Positions 17,502 through 26,666 of a DNA stretch of 64,000 nt are shown here, one piece after another. The position numbers were made by a program, and so were the translations under genes. This DNA is from Flavobacterium soli DSM 19725 (GTDB lineage: Bacteria; Bacteroidota; Bacteroidia; Flavobacteriales; Flavobacteriaceae). The notes under the pieces were generated by a model. It saw only the letters and a program-made list of their open reading frames with translations. It did no database searches and was not told the DNA's origin. How positions within the stretch are numbered: the first letter of the stretch is position 1; every line of letters starts with the position of its first letter. The stretch lies in NCBI RefSeq assembly GCF_000422705.1, contig NZ_AUGO01000002.1, forward strand, positions 434,001-498,000, written 5' to 3'.

Positions 17502-18455
17502 TTATTTTCTCTTCATCACTCTTTCAACCGCTTCAACAATAGCTTGGTTGTTCAGCTTGTATTTCTCCATTAATTGCTCAGGTGTTCCAGATTCTCCAAA
17601 GCTGTCATTTACTGCTACAAACTCTTGTGGAGCAGGGCTGTTTGCCGATAAAACTCTAGCAACACTTTCGCCTAAACCTCCCAAGATATTGTGTTCTTCA
17701 GCAGTAACGATACATTTTGTTTTAGCTAATGATTTCAAAATTGCTTCTTCGTCCAATGGTTTGATAGTGTGGATGTTGATTACCTCTGCAGAAATTCCTT
17801 TTTCTTCCAAAGCTTCAGCAGCAACCAATGCTTCCCAAACCAAATGTCCAGTTGCAACGATAGTTACATCCGAACCTTCGTTTAATAAAATTGCTTTACC
17901 AATAACAAATGGTTCGTCAGCTGGCATAAAATTAGGAACTACAGGACGTCCAAAACGCAAATAAGCTGGACCATGATGATCTGCTAATGCAAGTGTAGCT
18001 GCTTTAGTTTGGTTATAATCGCAAGTGTTGATTACAGTCATTCCTGGCAACATTTTCATCAAGCCAATATCTTCAAGAATTTGGTGAGTTGCTCCATCTT
18101 CACCCAAAGTAAGACCTGCATGCGAAGCACAAATTTTTACGTTTTTGTCAGAATAAGCTACTGATTGACGGATTTGATCGTAAACTCTTCCTGTAGAAAA
18201 GTTAGCAAAAGTTCCTGTAAACGGAATTTTCCCACCAATTGTCAAACCTGCAGCAATACCAATCATGTTTGCTTCTGCAATTCCGATTTGGAAAAAACGC
18301 TCTGGATGATTTTTTTTGAACTCATCAAATTTTAATGATCCAATTAAATCTGCACAAAGTGCCACAACATTTTCATTTTTTTGACCTAATTCGGTCATTC
18401 CCGCACCAAAACCTGAACGGGTATCTTTACTTCCTGTATTTGTATATTTTTTCAT
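17502..18455 (-). CDS. transketolase C-terminal subunit
   Basis: This 317-residue protein corresponds to the pyrimidine-binding and C-terminal domains of transketolase. The PP-partner motif (GIAEANMIGIAAGLTIGGKIPF, with the catalytic Glu) and the transketolase_C segment (VTIVATGHLVWEAL, EEHNILGGLGESVARVL) are clear. It works with the separately encoded N-terminal subunit 78 bases upstream in the non-oxidative pentose phosphate pathway. The split arrangement is known in other bacteria and archaea, so this is not a broken gene. Confidence 0.93.
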   Translation of the reverse strand: MKKYTNTGSKDTRSGFGAGMTELGQKNENVVALCADLIGSLKFDEFKKNHPERFFQIGIAEANMIGIAAGLTIGGKIPFTGTFANFSTGRVYDQIRQSVAYSDKNVKICASHAGLTLGEDGATHQILEDIGLMKMLPGMTVINTCDYNQTKAATLALADHHGPAYLRFGRPVVPNFMPADEPFVIGKAILLNEGSDVTIVATGHLVWEALVAAEALEEKGISAEVINIHTIKPLDEEAILKSLAKTKCIVTAEEHNILGGLGESVARVLSANSPAPQEFVAVNDSFGESGTPEQLMEKYKLNNQAIVEAVERVMKRK

Positions 18456-18533
18456 GTTGAATTTAAAAATTGAAGGATTTAAGAATTAAAAGATTATGAA
18501 ATTTACTCATAACTTACAATTCATAACTCATTA

Positions 18534-19385
18534 TTAATAGTCGCTTTCGCCTTCACAATAGTTTTGAGATAAGGCATTGGCCAATTGCTCATCGTTTGGA
18601 GCTTTTCCGTGCCAAGCGTGGCTGTACATCATATAATCTACACCATTACCCATTTCAGTGTGAAGCAACACACAAACTGGTTTTCCTTTTCCAGTTTTAG
18701 ATTTTGCTTCTGTCATTCCAGCGATGATAGCCTCGATGTTGTTTCCTTCTTTGATGTCAATAACATCCCAATCAAAAGCTTCAAATTTGGCACGAACACT
18801 GCCCATATTTAAAACGTCATCTGTAGTTCCATCAATTTGTTTTCCGTTAAGGTCGATTGTAGCAATAAGGTTGTCTACTTTTTTTGCAGAAGCATACATG
18901 ATCGCTTCCCAGTTTTGCCCTTCTTGCAACTCTCCATCACCAAGAAGTGCATAAATCAAATGATTGTCGTTATTCAATTTTTTAGCTTGAGCAGCACCAA
19001 TAGCAACTGACATTCCTTGTCCTAATGAACCAGAGGCAACTCTAATTCCAGGCAAACCTTCGTGCGTTGTTGGATGTCCTTGAAGACGCGAATTGATGTG
19101 ACGAAAAGTTGCCAATTCTGAAACTGGAAAATAACCGCTTCTAGCTAAAACGCTATAGAATACTGGTGAAATATGTCCGTTTGAAAGGAAAAATAAATCT
19201 TCCCCAATACCGTCCATATCAAAACCTTCCTTTCGGTCCATTAGATTTTGATAAAGAGCTACCAAAAATTCCGTACAACCCAAAGAACCTCCTGGGTGAC
19301 CTGAATTTACGGCATGAACCATTCTAAGAATGTCTCTTCTTACTTGAATGCTTAAATTGTTTAGTTGTTGTGTGTTAGGCTTCAT
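18534..19385 (-). CDS. transketolase N-terminal (thiamine-PP-binding) subunit
   Basis: This 283-residue protein carries the thiamine-diphosphate and Mg motif (LLGDGELQEGQNWEAIMYA ... DLNGKQIDG) and the GHPGGSLG and GSLGQGMSVAIG loops. It pairs with the C-terminal subunit encoded just downstream on the same strand to make the active two-carbon transferase. The gap between the halves (18456-18533) holds a repetitive AT-rich stretch (TTACTCATAACTTACAATTC). Confidence 0.94.
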   Translation of the reverse strand: MKPNTQQLNNLSIQVRRDILRMVHAVNSGHPGGSLGCTEFLVALYQNLMDRKEGFDMDGIGEDLFFLSNGHISPVFYSVLARSGYFPVSELATFRHINSRLQGHPTTHEGLPGIRVASGSLGQGMSVAIGAAQAKKLNNDNHLIYALLGDGELQEGQNWEAIMYASAKKVDNLIATIDLNGKQIDGTTDDVLNMGSVRAKFEAFDWDVIDIKEGNNIEAIIAGMTEAKSKTGKGKPVCVLLHTEMGNGVDYMMYSHAWHGKAPNDEQLANALSQNYCEGESDY

Positions 19386-19492
19386 TTTATGAATTAAAGT
19401 TTAAACTGTCGCAAAGATAATCAGATATTTCGGTTTTTAACCAACGTAGTTTTTAGATTTTCAAGAAGTTGTTAGGCTTTGTTAGTAAATGA

Positions 19493-19528
19493 AAAATCCT
19501 CAAACAATAATCTTAATTTGAGGATTTT
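19493..19528 (-). terminator. terminator after the acidic hypothetical gene
   Basis: A 12-base perfect stem (AAAATCCTCAAA / TTTGAGGATTTT) lies between the end of the 163-residue gene and the transketolase start. Confidence 0.75.
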
Positions 19529-19574
19529 AATTAGATGATTATATTAAATTGATGAAATTTATTTCACTTACAAT

Positions 19575-20066
19575 TTATAGTTTTAAAATTTCATCTGTCC
19601 TGTTGCAACGAATGTTAAACTCTGAAGCCAACTCTTTAATTCGGGCAACATCCTTTTTCAAAACCAGCATTAATTGGATCGAATCGCCAAAGCTATCTCC
19701 AAATTCAATGAGTTCTAAATCAGGATAGCTTTCGTCAATTTCCTTCGAAACCCATTCTAAGTACTCTTGTGTATTCAGTTTCAATTCATAAGGATATTCA
19801 GGAAAATCACCTTCAAATTCATCCACAATCAATTCGTGGATTTCGTCAATCTTATCGCCAACAATTATAAAATCATAAATTTCATTGGTAATGGCAAATT
19901 GCAAGGCATCTTCTGGGGCGAATTCTTCCAGCCATTCTGCATCATTTTCTTTCAGGTATTCTTTCGGATTTTCCTGTGCTAATGTCAAGTTTGTAAAAAT
20001 TTCTTCTTCATTTTCCAATTCGAAATCAGCAAGAAGAAGATGTATAAGTTCTTTTATTTTGTCCAT
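19575..20066 (-). CDS. hypothetical acidic protein
   Basis: This 163-residue cytoplasmic protein has no signal peptide and is strongly acidic (LENEEEIF, EWLEEFAPEDA, DEFEGDFPEYP). I do not recognise it with confidence. The middle (NEIYDFIIVGDKIDEIHELI) and end (GDSIQLMLVLKKDVARIKELA) suggest an alternating beta/alpha domain. It is monocistronic with its own terminator. Confidence 0.7.
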   Translation of the reverse strand: MDKIKELIHLLLADFELENEEEIFTNLTLAQENPKEYLKENDAEWLEEFAPEDALQFAITNEIYDFIIVGDKIDEIHELIVDEFEGDFPEYPYELKLNTQEYLEWVSKEIDESYPDLELIEFGDSFGDSIQLMLVLKKDVARIKELASEFNIRCNRTDEILKL

Positions 20067-20117
20067 TTTATTTTTATCTTAAAATTTATTTTTCCTTTAA
20101 CTCGAAGCACCAATAAT

Positions 20118-21038
20118 TTAGTGCCTATTATCACAATTGATTTCAATTTGAGCTGGTTTTTTACTTAAAACCGTTATGTAAGGACAACCAAATGAATGGT
20201 ATTCAAATCCAAAAATTACATTTTCATTATTCCTGAAGAGTTTGCCTGTCCACTGATTTATTACATTTGTTTCCGTTTCACCTATAAAATTTAATGGAGC
20301 TAGAGAATCACTTTCGCCTTCGCTGAATAATTCTTCATAAAGTACAGCTTTGGTTTTTGAATCGACAACTAACAATCTTCTTGCAAAAATAGATTCGTCA
20401 CGTATAAAATCTTGAATGAAGTAGTCTAAATTTTCATATTTAAAAAGGTAAGATTCACCAATAGTGTATTTTTGCTCAAGCACTCCAAATTCATCTACTA
20501 TTTTTTTTGGAGGGAATTCTTTTGAATTGATTTTCTTCCAAGCAATCGCCGTCAGTTGTTTTTCGGCAAATGGATTTTTTTTACCAACCGCCACCAAAAT
20601 TTCATTGGCATAATCGCCAAAAACCTGTGTCAATTTTTTATCTATTTCAAAACCAATCATATAGTCGTATTGGGAATGGGGTGTTTCACCACCACTTTCA
20701 TAAGGGCTAATATTTGCAACGACATCCAGATTTTTTACTGTAAATGATAGTAGTTTGTTTTGGACATAATCATATAGAAAAACTTTGTCGGATTCGGCAA
20801 TTTTTGTGTTTGATAAAAACCTTTTTCTATATTTTGGATTCAGTATAAAATGTTCATCAATACTTTCTTCAGGAAGAGCAAGTGAATCAGGGTGTTCGCT
20901 CAAAGGGTAAATGTCAGAAAGTGATATGAAAATTGTTTTATCATTAGAATCTGAAATGTTGAACAATATAATTTCTTGTGCATAAATTGTAGAACCGAAT
21001 AACATCAAGCAGAATAATATCTGGGGAAATATTTTCAT
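20118..21038 (-). CDS. hypothetical exported protein
   Basis: This 306-residue protein has a Sec signal peptide (FPQILFCLMLFGSTIYAQ). The rest has no recognised motif. Alternating hydrophobic strands (RLLVVDSKTKAVLYEELF, ENVIFGFEYHSFGCPYITVL) suggest a beta-rich periplasmic or surface protein. It is followed by the 163-residue gene on the same strand (51-base gap). Confidence 0.7.
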   Translation of the reverse strand: MKIFPQILFCLMLFGSTIYAQEIILFNISDSNDKTIFISLSDIYPLSEHPDSLALPEESIDEHFILNPKYRKRFLSNTKIAESDKVFLYDYVQNKLLSFTVKNLDVVANISPYESGGETPHSQYDYMIGFEIDKKLTQVFGDYANEILVAVGKKNPFAEKQLTAIAWKKINSKEFPPKKIVDEFGVLEQKYTIGESYLFKYENLDYFIQDFIRDESIFARRLLVVDSKTKAVLYEELFSEGESDSLAPLNFIGETETNVINQWTGKLFRNNENVIFGFEYHSFGCPYITVLSKKPAQIEINCDNRH

Positions 21039-21071
21039 TGGTGCAAGGTTTGAATTTCTCTCAAATATAAA

Positions 21072-21104
21072 AAATCCCCAATTACAAATTGCAATTGAGG
21101 ATTT
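21072..21104 (-). terminator. terminator after secA
   Basis: On the - strand, AAATCCTCAATT pairs with AATTGGGGATTT (one G:U), followed by TTTT. Confidence 0.75.
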
Positions 21105-21124
21105 GGTATTTGCTTTAGACTAGA

Positions 21125-24100
21125 TTATTCGTTAACGATAACCCATTCTCCATTTGCAAGAAGCGTTTCGGCTTTCTTATATTTCATTGTTTCCGTTTTA
21201 CCACTCATAATGTGCTTCACGGTAACATTGTCGTTACGGTTGATTTTTGGCATTTCACGCGTGATAGTTTCAGTAACTTGAGGTCTTTGGGTTTGACTAG
21301 CTTCGCGGTTTACTGCAGCAGCTTCATCGATATTTTTAATTTCATCTTTAGAAATCGTCAAGTTTTCTTTTGGACGAACCACTTCTTTTGCTTCTTGAAT
21401 TGCTGGAGCGTTTTGTTGTGGCAAATCCCCTTTAAACAAGAATGAAACCACTTCTTTATTCACCCCATTCAACATATTACTGAATAATTTGAACGCTTCG
21501 AATTTATAAATTAGCAATGGATCTTTTTGTTCGTGAACTGCCAATTGAACCGATTGTTTCAATTCATCCATTTTACGCAAGTGTTTCTTCCAGGCTTCAT
21601 CTACAATGGCAAGCGTGATGTTCTTTTCGAAATCAGCAAGCAATTGTCTTCCTTCGGTTTCGTATGCTTTTTTCAAATCGGTAACCACATTCAAAGTCTT
21701 GATTCCGTCGGTAAAAGGAACTACGATTCTTTCAAATTGGTTGCCTTCGTTTTCAAATACATTTTTGATGATAGGCAGAGCTTCTCTCGCACTTCTTTCT
21801 GTTTTTTCAGTATAGTATTCTAAAGTAGTTTTGTATACTTTTCCAGCCAATTCATTAGCTGATAATTTATTGAAATCGCTTTCAGAAACTGGAGATGTGA
21901 TGGAGAAATAACGAATCAATTCAAATTCGAAATTCTTGAAATCATTTACTTCTTTGTTTGAAGAAGCGATAAGTTCGCAAGTATCGTAAATCATATTGGC
22001 AATATCCACTTTCAAACGTTCACCGTGCAAAGCGTGACGACGACGTTTGTAAACCACTTCACGTTGAGCATTCATAACGTCATCATATTCCAAAAGACGT
22101 TTACGAACTCCAAAGTTGTTTTCTTCTACTTTTTTCTGAGCTCTTTCGATCGACTTGGTCATCATTGAATGCTGGATTACTTCTCCTTCTTTCAATCCCA
22201 TTCTGTCCATCACTTTTGCTACTCTTTCAGAGCCAAAAAGACGCATTAGGTTGTCTTCCAACGAAACATAGAATTGAGAACTACCAACGTCTCCTTGACG
22301 TCCTGCACGACCTCTCAACTGACGGTCAACACGACGCGAATCGTGACGCTCTGTACCTATAATGGCCAAACCACCTGCCGCTTTCACTTCGGCAGTCAAT
22401 TTAATATCGGTACCACGACCGGCCATGTTTGTTGCAATGGTTACAACACCTGGTTTTCCTGCTTCTTCAACGATTTGTGCTTCCTGCTTGTGCATTTTTG
22501 CATTCAAGACGTTGTGGGTAACACCTCTCATCTTAAGCATACGGCTTAATAATTCTGAGATTTCAACAGAAGTTGTACCAATCAATACTGGTCTTCCTGC
22601 TGCCGAAAGTTGGGTTACATCCTCAATTACCGCATTGAATTTTTCACGGGTAGTTTTGTAGATCAAATCTTCCTTGTCTTTTCTTGCCATCGGACGGTTG
22701 GTTGGAATTTCAACAACGTCTAATTTGTATATTTCCCATAACTCGCCGGCTTCAGTAACTGCTGTTCCTGTCATACCGCCCAGTTTTTTGTACATTCTAA
22801 AGTAATTCTGTAAAGTAACCGTTGCAAAAGTTTGTGTTGCAGCTTCGATTTTTACATTTTCCTTCGCTTCAATTGCTTGGTGTAATCCGTCAGAATAACG
22901 ACGACCGTCCATGATACGACCTGTTTGCTCATCAACAATCATGATCTTGTTGTCCATGATCACATATTCAACATCTTTTTCAAATAATGAATATGCTTTA
23001 AGCAATTGCGTTAGTGTGTGGATTCTTTCGCTTTTGATACTGAAATCTTGGAAAAGTTTTTCTTTTTCTTCCGCTTCAGCATCTTTTTCTAATTTTAGCT
23101 TTTCGATTCTTGCAATTTCCGTTCCGATATCTGGAAGAAGGAAGAAATCGCTATCGGTATCTCCCGAAAGGAATTTGATTCCGTTATCCGTCAATTCTAC
23201 CTGGTTATTTTTTTCTTCAATTACAAAATACAACGCTTCATCAACCTTGTGCATTTCACGGTTGTTGTCCTGCATGTATTGATTTTCGGTTTTTTGAAGC
23301 AATTGTTTGATTCCTTCTTCACTCAAAAATTTAATCAATGCTTTGTTTTTTGGTAAAGCTCTGTAAGCTCTCAGCAAAACGAAACCACCATCTTTGGTGT
23401 TTCCTTCTTTGATTAATTTTTTGGCTTCTGCCAAAAATCCATTGGCCAACTGTCTTTGAAGGCTCACTAGATTTTCAACTTTTGGTTTCAATTCGTTAAA
23501 CTCGTGACGATCTCCTTGTGGTACTGGTCCTGAAATAATCAAAGGTGTTCTAGCATCATCAATCAATACAGAATCGACCTCATCGACAATTGCATAGTTG
23601 TGTTTTCTTTGCACCAAATCCGCTGGCGAATGTGCCATATTGTCTCTCAAATAATCAAAACCGAATTCGTTATTTGTTCCATAAGTAATATCAGCTTCAT
23701 AAGCTTTTCTTCTTGCATCAGAGTTTGGCTGGTGGTTGTCGATACAATCAACTGTGATTCCGTGGAATTCAAAAAGAGGTGCTTTCCAAGTGCTATCACG
23801 TTTTGCAAGATAATCATTCACTGTTACCAAGTGTACTCCATTTCCAGTCAAGGCATTCAGGTAAAGAGGCAAAGTTGCCACAAGTGTTTTTCCTTCACCA
23901 GTTTGCATCTCAGCTACTTTTCCTTGATGCAACACCATACCACCAATCAACTGAACATCATAATGGATCATGTCCCAAGTGATTTCTTTTCCAGCAGCGT
24001 TCCAAGAATTTGCCCAAACTGCATCGTCACCTTCAATCGTGATGTACCCTTTTGTAGCAGAAAGTTCTAGGTCTTTTGGAGTAGCTTTAACTCTGATTTG

Positions 24101-24481
24101 AGTATTTTCTTTAAATCTTCTAGCAGTTTCTTTTACAACAGCAAAAGCTTCAGGAAGTAAATCCATCAACGTTTTTTCGGAGATATCGTAGGCTTCTTTA
24201 TCTAAGGCATCAATTGATGCATAGATATCTTCCCTTGCGTCAATATCTTGCGTTTTTTCAACTTCTGCTTTCAAAGACTCGATTTTGTTGTCTTTTTCCA
24301 ATCGAGCTTGTTTAATCTTTTCTTTGAACTCAACTGTTTTGGCTCTTAATTCATCATGTGATAAAGAAGCAAGCCCACTTTCGAGTGCCTTGATTTTTGT
24401 TAAGTAAGGTTGTAAAGATTTTACATCTTTTTCTGATTTGTCGCCTACAAAAGCTTTAAGTATGCTGTTTATGAAACTCAT
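21125..24481 (-). CDS. secA: preprotein translocase ATPase SecA
   Basis: This 1118-residue motor drives unfolded preproteins through SecYEG. Visible: Walker A TGEGKT in [19 protein letters not shown] (Walker B), the NBD2 segment [12 protein letters not shown] and [23 protein letters not shown], and the helical scaffold/wing. It is about 200 residues longer than E. coli SecA, mainly through a charged insert between the SGPVP motif and [20 protein letters not shown], a known Bacteroidota trait. The C-terminus ends GEWVIVNE and lacks the Cys/His zinc motif that recruits SecB. Confidence 0.97.
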   Translation of the reverse strand: MSFINSILKAFVGDKSEKDVKSLQPYLTKIKALESGLASLSHDELRAKTVEFKEKIKQARLEKDNKIESLKAEVEKTQDIDAREDIYASIDALDKEAYDISEKTLMDLLPEAFAVVKETARRFKENTQIRVKATPKDLELSATKGYITIEGDDAVWANSWNAAGKEITWDMIHYDVQLIGGMVLHQGKVAEMQTGEGKTLVATLPLYLNALTGNGVHLVTVNDYLAKRDSTWKAPLFEFHGITVDCIDNHQPNSDARRKAYEADITYGTNNEFGFDYLRDNMAHSPADLVQRKHNYAIVDEVDSVLIDDARTPLIISGPVPQGDRHEFNELKPKVENLVSLQRQLANGFLAEAKKLIKEGNTKDGGFVLLRAYRALPKNKALIKFLSEEGIKQLLQKTENQYMQDNNREMHKVDEALYFVIEEKNNQVELTDNGIKFLSGDTDSDFFLLPDIGTEIARIEKLKLEKDAEAEEKEKLFQDFSIKSERIHTLTQLLKAYSLFEKDVEYVIMDNKIMIVDEQTGRIMDGRRYSDGLHQAIEAKENVKIEAATQTFATVTLQNYFRMYKKLGGMTGTAVTEAGELWEIYKLDVVEIPTNRPMARKDKEDLIYKTTREKFNAVIEDVTQLSAAGRPVLIGTTSVEISELLSRMLKMRGVTHNVLNAKMHKQEAQIVEEAGKPGVVTIATNMAGRGTDIKLTAEVKAAGGLAIIGTERHDSRRVDRQLRGRAGRQGDVGSSQFYVSLEDNLMRLFGSERVAKVMDRMGLKEGEVIQHSMMTKSIERAQKKVEENNFGVRKRLLEYDDVMNAQREVVYKRRRHALHGERLKVDIANMIYDTCELIASSNKEVNDFKNFEFELIRYFSITSPVSESDFNKLSANELAGKVYKTTLEYYTEKTERSAREALPIIKNVFENEGNQFERIVVPFTDGIKTLNVVTDLKKAYETEGRQLLADFEKNITLAIVDEAWKKHLRKMDELKQSVQLAVHEQKDPLLIYKFEAFKLFSNMLNGVNKEVVSFLFKGDLPQQNAPAIQEAKEVVRPKENLTISKDEIKNIDEAAAVNREASQTQRPQVTETITREMPKINRNDNVTVKHIMSGKTETMKYKKAETLLANGEWVIVNE

Positions 24482-24511
24482 AATAATATATTTCTATTAA
24501 ATAAAGGTGTG

Positions 24512-24519
24512 CAAATTTA
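24512..24519 (-). promoter_or_regulatory. -7 element for secA
   Basis: TAAATTTG on the - strand matches TAnnTTTG, about 31 bases before the secA ATG and directly after the upstream terminator. Confidence 0.5.
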
Positions 24520-24526
24520 ACCAAAA

Positions 24527-24550
24527 AAAAAGCCTCAATCGAGACTTTTT
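24527..24550 (-). terminator. terminator between DUF2795 gene and secA
   Basis: On the - strand, AAAAAGTCTC pairs with GAGGCTTTTT (one G:U), with a 4-base loop and a nine-T run. Confidence 0.85.
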
Positions 24551-24564
24551 CATTGGTTTATTTT

Positions 24565-24786
24565 TTAATATTCATCCTCGTTCCAAAGATAATCTTCGTC
24601 GGTTGGATAATCAGGCCAAATTTCTTCCATTGATTCGTAAATCTCGCCTTCGTCTTCTATAGATTGTAGGTTTTCAACCACTTCAAGTGGAGCTCCCGCT
24701 CTAATAGCGTAGTCGATTAGTTCGTCTTTGGTTGCTGGCCACGGTGCATCGCTTAAATAGGATGCTAATTCTAATGTCCAATACAT
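24565..24786 (-). CDS. DUF2795 family small protein
   Basis: This 73-residue acidic protein matches the conserved pattern of DUF2795 (ELASYLSDAPWPATKDELIDYAIRAGAP, then EDEGEIYESMEEIWPDYP). Function is unknown. In Bacteroidota it is usually found as a short stand-alone gene. It is upstream of secA on the same strand but separated by a terminator. Confidence 0.9.
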   Translation of the reverse strand: MYWTLELASYLSDAPWPATKDELIDYAIRAGAPLEVVENLQSIEDEGEIYESMEEIWPDYPTDEDYLWNEDEY

Positions 24787-24961
24787 CTGCTATCGATTTT
24801 TAGTTTATGCAAAAATAAATTTTTTACTGAAATAGTCAAGTAAAATTTAGTTTATTTTCAGAAAGTTAAGAACGTGTTTGCAATAATTAGGGTCCAATGG
24901 CTGTAAACACTGCATTTTAGATCTAAATATTTACAAAAGATTAACACAAAATATATTGAAA

Positions 24962-25534
24962 CTATAATTTAGTCGGAATCCATTTTACTTCTTCTGCTTG
25001 AAGGTCTGAGGACAACTTCCGTGCCAATACAAAAAGGTAGTCAGAAAGTCGGTTTAGGTACTTGATAACGTAGTCATCGGTAGGTTCTAGTTCGTTTAAA
25101 TGCACCGCTAATCTTTCCGCTCGACGGCAAACACAACGTGCAATGTGACAATATGACACGGTTGTGTGGCCACCTGGTAAAACAAAATGTGTCATCTGAG
25201 GAAGACTATTTTCCATTTCATCAATTTCATTTTCAAGTAATTGAATGTCTCCTTCAATGATTTTTGGAATATTCAATCGCTCTTTTCCATTTTTTAAAAG
25301 TTCTTTTGCGGGCGGAGTAGCCAATATGGCACCAACGGTAAAGAGCCTATCTTGAATTTCAATCAAAATTTCTTTATAATGAGTGTTCATTTCTTGGTCG
25401 CGTATCAATCCGATATGTGAATTTAATTCATCGACAGTTCCGTAACTTTCAATTCGAATATGGTGTTTCGGAACCCTGTCGCCTCCAAAAAGTGCTGTTG
25501 TTCCCTTATCTCCGGTTTTTGTATATACTTTCAT
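24962..25534 (-). CDS. corrinoid adenosyltransferase, PduO type
   Basis: This 190-residue enzyme transfers adenosyl from ATP to cob(I)alamin. The N-terminal ATP-binding motif YTKTGDKGTTALFGG and the signature residues R-x-E-SYGTVDELNS and RCVCRRAERLAVHL are visible; length is typical. No other cobalamin genes are nearby, so the likely role is activating salvaged cobalamin. Confidence 0.93.
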   Translation of the reverse strand: MKVYTKTGDKGTTALFGGDRVPKHHIRIESYGTVDELNSHIGLIRDQEMNTHYKEILIEIQDRLFTVGAILATPPAKELLKNGKERLNIPKIIEGDIQLLENEIDEMENSLPQMTHFVLPGGHTTVSYCHIARCVCRRAERLAVHLNELEPTDDYVIKYLNRLSDYLFVLARKLSSDLQAEEVKWIPTKL

Positions 25535-25747
25535 AATTTTTATGCTTGTTTTGCAAAGGTTAAAAGTTTTTTGAAATTTACTTCTTAATTGACAAATTTA
25601 ATTTGCAAGGTTTTTATCCAAAACAATACTACTATTTAAAACATATAGCTTTATATGATTTTATTTAAAAGTTATATAATTTATATATTTTTACTGAAAA
25701 ACAGATAAAATATTAAATTATTCATAAAATATTAACTTAAATTAAGG

Positions 25748-25773
25748 TTGTATTTGATTTTAGCCTACATTTG
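25748..25773 (+). promoter_or_regulatory. promoter of the 220-residue lipoprotein gene
   Basis: TTG at 25748-25750, a 15-base spacer, then TACATTTG, a full match to TAnnTTTG. The start codon is 29 bases further on. The spacer is shorter than usual. Confidence 0.55.
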
Positions 25774-25802
25774 TTTGAAATAAAATCAAAAACTAAATTA
25801 TT

Positions 25803-26465
25803 ATGAAAAAGATCAATTTATTATTAGGAGCGGCAGTTGTTGCCGTAAGTTTTACATCTTGCAAAAGCGAGGCAGAAAAAAATGCTGAAGTAACTTTTGA
25901 CAGATATGAAAAATATGTAGATTCAGTTAACAACATTGCTGTTGCAGATGCACAAGCAAATTGGGAATCGATTGACGCAACTTACAATGAGCAAACTTCT
26001 AATGCAGAAGCGGCACTTGTAGATGCAGCAGACAAAACAAATGCAGAAAACAGAGTTGAGAAAGCAAAAGCAAAATATGCTGAGCTGAAAGCAAAAATGG
26101 AAGCCGAAGCTGCTGCAAATGCTCCAGCCGATAGAAAACAAGCTTTAAGAGATGCTTATTTTGGAGCTGGAACAATTGGTGAAGACATGAGCTTTGCTTG
26201 GGTAAATAAAGATAACATCTTGAAAGTTTATAATGATTTTTACAATGAATTCGAGGAAAACAAGGATTCTTATTCAAGAGAAGATTTTGATGAAATAAAA
26301 GCGATGTATGAAGCTTTGGATGCTCATAAAAACACAGTAGAAAAAGAAGGTTTGTCTTCTAGCGATAATGCTAAGATTGCAGAATTAAAACTTAAATTTG
26401 CTCCAAAATTCAAATGGGAAAGAATGGGGGCTAAAGCAAATGAAAATGCTGATGCTAAAGATTAA
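25803..26465 (+). CDS. hypothetical coiled-coil lipoprotein
   Basis: This 220-residue protein has a lipobox at FTSC (C20). It is Ala/Lys/Glu-rich with long helices and probable coiled coil (ENRVEKAKAKYAELKAKMEAE). No catalytic motif was seen. It is preceded by a 268-base AT-rich gap holding a promoter and followed by a strong terminator, so it is a single-gene unit, possibly highly expressed. The family is not recognised with certainty. Confidence 0.8.
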   Translation: MKKINLLLGAAVVAVSFTSCKSEAEKNAEVTFDRYEKYVDSVNNIAVADAQANWESIDATYNEQTSNAEAALVDAADKTNAENRVEKAKAKYAELKAKMEAEAAANAPADRKQALRDAYFGAGTIGEDMSFAWVNKDNILKVYNDFYNEFEENKDSYSREDFDEIKAMYEALDAHKNTVEKEGLSSSDNAKIAELKLKFAPKFKWERMGAKANENADAKD

Positions 26466-26496
26466 TCTCTTATTTATATAAAAATAAAAAAAGGAT

Positions 26497-26529
26497 AAAA
26501 GCTGTACAATTTTGTACAGCTTTTTTTTT
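26497..26529 (+). terminator. intrinsic terminator
   Basis: A 13-base stem (AAAAGCTGTACAA / TTGTACAGCTTTT) followed by a nine-T run, downstream of the lipoprotein gene. Confidence 0.92.
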
Positions 26530-26666
26530 GTAAATAAAAAGCTATCCGTTACTCATGCATTTTAATTATCTTTATAAAATAGTAGCCGCTTCTTTATTTT
26601 AATAACATTAAGTTAACATTAGTGCCAAATACTTAAAGGATTTTTGCGGAAAATTTATAGAACAAG

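Noticed and set aside
17502-19385. Frameshifted transketolase
   Set aside because: Two complete subunits separated by 78 bases with correct domain ends, a known split arrangement.
22165-22661. Overlapping + strand ORFs opposite secA
   Set aside because: They lie wholly inside the conserved SecA frame and lack start signals or domain-like sequence.
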